From JAGVJT01 sp964471225 (GTDB lineage: Bacteria; Pseudomonadota; Gammaproteobacteria; Legionellales; Legionellaceae): a DNA stretch of 18,331 nt. Numbering within the stretch: the stretch's first letter is position 1; every line of letters starts with the position of its first letter. The notes under the pieces were generated by a model, which did no database searches, had not been told where the DNA came from, and worked only from the letters and a program-made list of their open reading frames with translations. Made by a program: the position numbers and the translations under genes. Location: positions 1 through 18,331 of the forward strand of contig CAYYEZ010000022.1 in assembly GCA_964471225.1 (NCBI GenBank), written 5' to 3'. Below are positions 14,515-18,331 of the stretch, piece by piece.

Positions 14515-15722
14515 GCTTTTTTCTCCGCAGGTGACTTCGGCGCTGTATCTGCTTGAGGGGTCGCTGTATCGAGCTGAATCATTTCTGGATTAACTTTGCC
14601 CCCTGGGGTTGCATTCTGTAATCCGGCAATCACAACAAAATCATCCTTAGTCAAACCACTCGTGACACCTCGGATACCGTCCTCAACGCTTCCAAGTTGA
14701 ACTCGTTTCATTTCAACTACATGATTTGAATTGACGGTTAACACATATGGACCAATTTGGTCGTACTGAATCGTTTCATCAGGGATAGTTAATGTTGGTG
14801 TAGGGTCACTGATTGGCATGCGTACTTTTACAAATAAACCTGGAAGGAGTGTATAGTCTTTATTAGGTAACAAAGCTCTAAATTCTAAAGTACCAGTGGA
14901 TGCATCAAGAGATGTATTAATAAAATCGAGTTTCCCTTGAAATTTATAGTCTGTTTGTCCTTGTAGCTCAACACTGACAGGGACGTTTTTCACATTATTT
15001 TCGCTAATACCTTTTTCATGAGCAAGTTTTCTCAATGGAATGAGGTCTATTTCATTTAAATTAAAATAAACATAAATGGGATCAAGCTGCTCGATATTGG
15101 CAAGTTCTGTTGCGGTCCCATTACCGACCAAGTTATTTTTATCGACCAGATGTCGCCCTATTCGACCATTAAATGGCGCTTTGACTTGTGTATAACCGTA
15201 ATTGATATTCGCAATAATTAAGTTTTCCCGAGCTTCGGCAACTTGAGCTGCAGATTGCTCACTTTTTGCAAACCATTTTTCAACATTGTTTAAGGATGTC
15301 GCGTGATCACGATACATCCGTTTTTGCCTTTCATATTCAGATTGATCATAAGTATGGATTGCCAGTTGCGCATCTAGCGTCGACTTTGCTTCGTTGAGTT
15401 TGGCTAAATAAGGCTCTGGTTCAATCACAAATAATAATTGATCTTTTTTTACGATAGATCCGTCGGAAAAATTAATTTCTTTGAGATAACCTTCGACTCG
15501 AGCGACTAGATCAACCGAATTATAAGCAACGGTATTACCCGTTTGAGTAATATATTTTACCATCGGGCGCATGGTAGGGTGTGCTATTTTTACCGGAGGA
15601 GGGGGGATATCAAACGACTGATGCTTCGATTTATAAAAGATATAAACGTTATAGCAGAGTAAAAAAACCACGGCGATTTTTCCTGCTTTTCTAAGTTTTT
15701 CTTTTTGCACATGTATCATCAT
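14511..15722 (-). CDS. RND efflux periplasmic adaptor (membrane fusion protein, AcrA/MexA-like)
   Basis: Bridges the inner-membrane pump and the outer-membrane channel. The N-terminus has one membrane anchor (about residues 14-31, KIAVVFLLCYNVYIFY) followed by a proline-rich linker. Unlike AcrA/MexA there is no lipobox, so it is anchored by the helix. The lipoyl half-motif VDLVARVEGYLKEINFSDG is followed by an alpha-helical hairpin (about 105-165). The second half-motif reads YTQVKAPFNGRIGRHLVDKNNLVG, with beta-barrel and membrane-proximal domains after it. The C-terminal tail is Ala/Pro/Lys-rich. Length 403 is typical. GGTGA six bases upstream is the likely ribosome binding site. The gene starts 5 bases after the outer-membrane factor stop and overlaps the pump gene by 4 bases. 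Confidence 0.94.
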   Translation of the reverse strand: MMIHVQKEKLRKAGKIAVVFLLCYNVYIFYKSKHQSFDIPPPPVKIAHPTMRPMVKYITQTGNTVAYNSVDLVARVEGYLKEINFSDGSIVKKDQLLFVIEPEPYLAKLNEAKSTLDAQLAIHTYDQSEYERQKRMYRDHATSLNNVEKWFAKSEQSAAQVAEARENLIIANINYGYTQVKAPFNGRIGRHLVDKNNLVGNGTATELANIEQLDPIYVYFNLNEIDLIPLRKLAHEKGISENNVKNVPVSVELQGQTDYKFQGKLDFINTSLDASTGTLEFRALLPNKDYTLLPGLFVKVRMPISDPTPTLTIPDETIQYDQIGPYVLTVNSNHVVEMKRVQLGSVEDGIRGVTSGLTKDDFVVIAGLQNATPGGKVNPEMIQLDTATPQADTAPKSPAEKKA

Positions 15723-15727
15723 TCAAA

Positions 15728-17284
15728 TCACCAATTAGGAAGATAAAGTTCTTCAAAAGTTTGCTTATCGCTGGTAGGTGCTTCATGGTTTTCTTCTTTA
15801 AGCAAACTACCCCAGCCAGTACGTTTGGCCATGTCGTTTTTAATTGTTTGAGGAACAACATCGTGATGTTCACGTATTTGCCATCCTCCACCTAACGCAC
15901 GGTATAAACCGACGACGGCTTTAGGTACTTCAGCCTGTGCTTCGACAAGCTCAGTTTGCACACGTAATTGTTGTTGTTCTGCATAAAGTACCGTTGTGTA
16001 ATCTGCTTCACCTTCTTGATATTGAATCAGGGTGAGTTTTGTTGAGAGAATTGCTGATTTCACAGCACGCTCTAGATACTGCTTTGATTTTTTCGACTGG
16101 ATGTAAGCGGTGATGTTGTCCTGTACCTCTTGTTGTGCTTTAAGAACAACATTCATGTAATCTAGTAAAGCCTGTTGAAATACAGCGTCTTGTGCGCGGA
16201 CTTGGTTAGTAATTTGTCCATAATTCAAAAGTGGCCAACTAAAAAGTGGGCCTGCAATGATATTTGAATTTGATGAATTAAACATGTCACTTAATGACGC
16301 ACCATTAATCGTATTTGCTGCAAAACTAAAGCTTCCCGAAAGAGAAAAAGCGGGGTAAAGCTGTGCTTTTGTCGCACCAATCGCTTCTGATTGAGCAATT
16401 GCATTTAATCGTGCTTGCTCCACATCGGGTCTTTTCAACATTGCTTCACGAGGAATATCAACTAATAATTTATCAGGAGCCTGAGGGATACTATGTTTTT
16501 TCTGAATGAGTGGCTCGATTTCTTGGGGTGTTAATCCAAGTAATACAGCCAGCGCGTCTTTGTTAGACTGTAACGCGGTAATATAGCCAGGCAGCTGGGC
16601 TTCAGTTTCAGCAAGGATGGTTTTTGCTTCGGCGACGTCTACTAGACTGACTTCACCTGCGTTATAACGAGACTCTGTCAGTTTAAGACTCATTTTTTGA
16701 ATAGCAATGTTTTCTTTGACAACTTTAATCAGGGTCTCGTTCGTGCGTAATGCGATATAATGATTAGCAATATCAGACGTTAAGGTGACAAGTGAATTGT
16801 CATAGGCAGCAAGAGAAGATAAAAATGCCGAGTCTTGTGATAGAACTGCACGACGATATTTTCCCCAAAAATCAATTTCCCAGGTCGCAAGAAATCCCAA
16901 AGAGGCTGCTTTAAATGTAGGAGGTAAAACATCTTGCAAATAATTTCCACCCATACGGTAGTATTGGTAGTTTCCATTCATATTTTGTTGCTGAGGATAA
17001 AGCTCACCCACCGTTTGTGCGAGCTGGGCGCGTGATTGTAAGACATGAACACCTGCTTTCTGGAGGCTAAGGTTATTCTGGTAGCCTTGATAGATTAAAG
17101 CAGTCAAATTAGGGTCATGGAAAAGTTTCCACCAAGCTGGATTTTTAGGTTTTTTTTCAACAATAGAGTGATCTTTCTTAGGCCAATGTTGAACGACATT
17201 GGTTTTAGGTTCCTGATAATCTGGCCCAACCATGCAAGCATTTAATGTGAGCAGACAAATCGCAATCGATATTTTTTTAGACAT
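15728..17284 (-). CDS. Outer-membrane efflux lipoprotein (TolC/OprM superfamily, NodT type)
   Basis: Outer-membrane channel of the tripartite pump, forming a trimeric tunnel through outer membrane and periplasm. From the chosen start (17284) the N-terminus MSKKISIAICLLTLNAC is a lipoprotein signal with Cys17 as the lipidated residue. The mature protein opens with MVGPDYQEPKT, characteristic of the OprM/NodT group. Two repeated outer-membrane-efflux halves follow, with long helices (e.g. LTESRYNAGEVSLVDVAEAK and LIQYQEGEADYTTVLYAEQQ). The family motif KRPDVEQARLNAIAQSEAIG lies between them. An in-frame ATG at 17317 would add 11 residues ahead of the signal peptide. AAGGAG is 13 bases upstream of the chosen ATG, rather far, so the start is not certain. 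It is the first gene of the operon, whereas in acrAB-type loci the channel gene is last or elsewhere. Confidence 0.93.
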   Translation of the reverse strand: MSKKISIAICLLTLNACMVGPDYQEPKTNVVQHWPKKDHSIVEKKPKNPAWWKLFHDPNLTALIYQGYQNNLSLQKAGVHVLQSRAQLAQTVGELYPQQQNMNGNYQYYRMGGNYLQDVLPPTFKAASLGFLATWEIDFWGKYRRAVLSQDSAFLSSLAAYDNSLVTLTSDIANHYIALRTNETLIKVVKENIAIQKMSLKLTESRYNAGEVSLVDVAEAKTILAETEAQLPGYITALQSNKDALAVLLGLTPQEIEPLIQKKHSIPQAPDKLLVDIPREAMLKRPDVEQARLNAIAQSEAIGATKAQLYPAFSLSGSFSFAANTINGASLSDMFNSSNSNIIAGPLFSWPLLNYGQITNQVRAQDAVFQQALLDYMNVVLKAQQEVQDNITAYIQSKKSKQYLERAVKSAILSTKLTLIQYQEGEADYTTVLYAEQQQLRVQTELVEAQAEVPKAVVGLYRALGGGWQIREHHDVVPQTIKNDMAKRTGWGSLLKEENHEAPTSDKQTFEELYLPNW

Positions 17285-17315
17285 GACTGAAACACGACTC
17301 CTTGTGTACACGCCC

Positions 17316-17368
17316 ATGTTAACTAGATTTTTTGTGAAAAGACAAGCATTTTTAAAAAATGCTTGTCT
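17316..17368 (-). promoter_or_regulatory. Possible promoter of the efflux operon, partly inside the upstream inverted repeat
   Basis: On the - strand TTGTCT, from the repeat arm, followed 18 bases later by TAACAT (17316-17321) could be -35 and -10 elements. This would start transcription near 17309, downstream of the ATG at 17317, which agrees with translation starting at 17284. Matches are imperfect and this is inference. Confidence 0.25.
17340..17368 (-). terminator. Perfect 14-bp inverted repeat with U-tract: terminator of the coiled-coil gene
   Basis: Arms at 17340-17353 and 17355-17368 are exact complements around a single central base. The GC-containing part (AGACAAGC / GCTTGTCT) is joined by an A/T stretch. 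On the - strand the stem is followed by TTTT, and it lies about 40 bases after the stop of the upstream gene (17408), as expected of an intrinsic terminator. The near-continuous symmetry would also suit an operator for the efflux operon just downstream. Confidence 0.6.
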
Positions 17369-17407
17369 AGATGAAGAATTGATAGATTAATTCAATTGAG
17401 TGATAAA

Positions 17408-18322
17408 CTACGAATGAGTAAGTCTGCTTTCGCTGCTTATTTCTGCAGTGTGTACTGCTCCTTTTAAAAAGCGATGATCTCGAGAGTGAAGATAACGCTC
17501 TAAATTAGCTAGCACTTTTTCCGCTAAAGCCTCACTTGACTCTTGACGCTCTTCTACGGTTTCACTGGTACGCCTGGCTTTAGTATTGCTATGTGTAAGA
17601 TGTGCCTGAAATTCACGTTGAGTCTCGAGTGCATCAGCTTCTATCTGTTTAAACTTTTGGTGTAATGCATGAAGTTCATTATTTTGATGCTCAACATCGA
17701 TTACTAAGTCATGCAAAACCACTTCGTCTTTAACTAAACTATCTTTCGTACCTTTGAGTTCCTCACTGACTTGGAGGATATCTCGTTGCGTTCGAGTGAG
17801 TTGCTTATGTGCTTCTGTGGTTTGCTCAAGTTCCAAAGACAACGCTTGGCTTTGTTGAACTAATATTTCTTCACTCTCGAGAAGTCCTTGTACCGCTTGC
17901 TCGGATTCTTCTGCTTGATGTTTAAAAGACTCTACCGAATCTCGAAAAAGCTTATTTGAATGTGCTCTTTCTCTATTTCTTTCTTCGAGGGAGACCATTA
18001 AAGATCGCACAGGTTTTTCAAGTGATTGAATCGTTTTGATAGAGTCATTCAATATGACCTCTAACTTAGTGACTTCCTCTGCTAATTTTTGTTGATGCTC
18101 AAATTCAGCTTGGTGATGTTTTTTGAGTATCAACGTTGGTAAAAAATAACTTAAAAAACCAAGAATAGCTCCTATTATTGGGCTACTGGGAAATAAAAAA
18201 GGCGAGATAAAAAATCCAAGAATCCCTCCTGTAATTAAACTTAAGCCCCCCAGCCCCCATTTCATCCACCAGGAGGAGTTAGCGTAAGCTGAAGCAAATC
18301 TACTTAGAAAACTTTTAGGCAT
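17408..18322 (-). CDS. Two-TM, long coiled-coil protein of unknown function
   Basis: A 304-residue protein I do not recognise as a family member. Two hydrophobic segments stand near the N-terminus (about 18-42 and 47-66), separated by a short Phe/Pro/Ser turn. They would place a helical hairpin in the membrane with the long C-terminal part on the same side as the N-terminus. From about residue 70 to 255 the sequence is rich in Glu, Gln, Lys and Leu with heptad-like spacing (EVTKLEVILNDSIKTIQSLE, QSQALSLELEQTTEAHKQL, HQNNELHALHQKFKQIEADA), typical of an extended coiled coil. The tail ends SSESRLTHS. The start at 18322 follows AAGAA-type purines only, and the upstream region is cut by the window edge. 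A structural, tethering or secreted-effector role is possible; none is shown by sequence. Confidence 0.78.
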   Translation of the reverse strand: MPKSFLSRFASAYANSSWWMKWGLGGLSLITGGILGFFISPFLFPSSPIIGAILGFLSYFLPTLILKKHHQAEFEHQQKLAEEVTKLEVILNDSIKTIQSLEKPVRSLMVSLEERNRERAHSNKLFRDSVESFKHQAEESEQAVQGLLESEEILVQQSQALSLELEQTTEAHKQLTRTQRDILQVSEELKGTKDSLVKDEVVLHDLVIDVEHQNNELHALHQKFKQIEADALETQREFQAHLTHSNTKARRTSETVEERQESSEALAEKVLANLERYLHSRDHRFLKGAVHTAEISSESRLTHS

Positions 18323-18331
18323 ATTTTTCTT

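Noticed and set aside
1..18331. CRISPR array, tRNA or rRNA genes, intact insertion sequence
   Set aside because: No regularly spaced direct repeats, no tRNA T-loop/acceptor pattern, no rRNA-like sequence and no intact transposase found on either strand by reading.

Overview
The window reads as chromosomal DNA of an AT-rich gammaproteobacterium. By gene content I lean towards a host-associated Legionellales-type lineage (Coxiella, Legionella, Berkiella-like). Pointers are the adjacent co-directional rnhA-dnaQ pair, a POT peptide transporter, tryptophan genes joined to kynureninase, and several orphan proteins of a kind common in intracellular bacteria. The taxonomic placement is an inference; no rRNA or other marker is present.

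Left part (1-4676, + strand): the 3' end of trpB, then trpA, a three-gene ABC importer of the TrpXYZ type (binding protein, ATPase, permease) and kynU (kynureninase). Every junction overlaps by 1-14 bases, so this is one translationally coupled operon. The logic is import of tryptophan or a related aromatic compound such as kynurenine, conversion of kynurenine to anthranilate by KynU, and the last steps of tryptophan synthesis by TrpA and TrpB. It resembles the kynU-bearing trp operon of Chlamydia caviae but with its own importer attached. This is the most interesting system in the window.

Middle part (4639-7285): a POT/PTR2 peptide transporter gene on the - strand converges on kynU and overlaps its 3' end by 38 bases. 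Divergent from it are rnhA (RNase HI) and dnaQ (proofreading exonuclease), overlapping on the + strand. A short intergenic palindrome lies between the divergent genes.

Accessory part (7286-10330): between dnaQ and the next conserved block are two - strand orphan genes, a glycine-zipper hydrophobic protein of 180 residues and a soluble helical protein of 412 residues. Between them lies a frameshifted, truncated remnant of a serine recombinase. Non-coding stretches of roughly 320-550 bases separate these, and the layout suggests a small insertion hotspot.

Right part (10331-18331, - strand): an RND efflux operon in the order outer-membrane factor, periplasmic adaptor, inner-membrane pump, followed 23 bases later by a fermentative D-lactate dehydrogenase gene. 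A perfect 14-bp inverted repeat upstream of the operon separates it from a gene for a two-TM, long coiled-coil protein of unknown function at the right edge.
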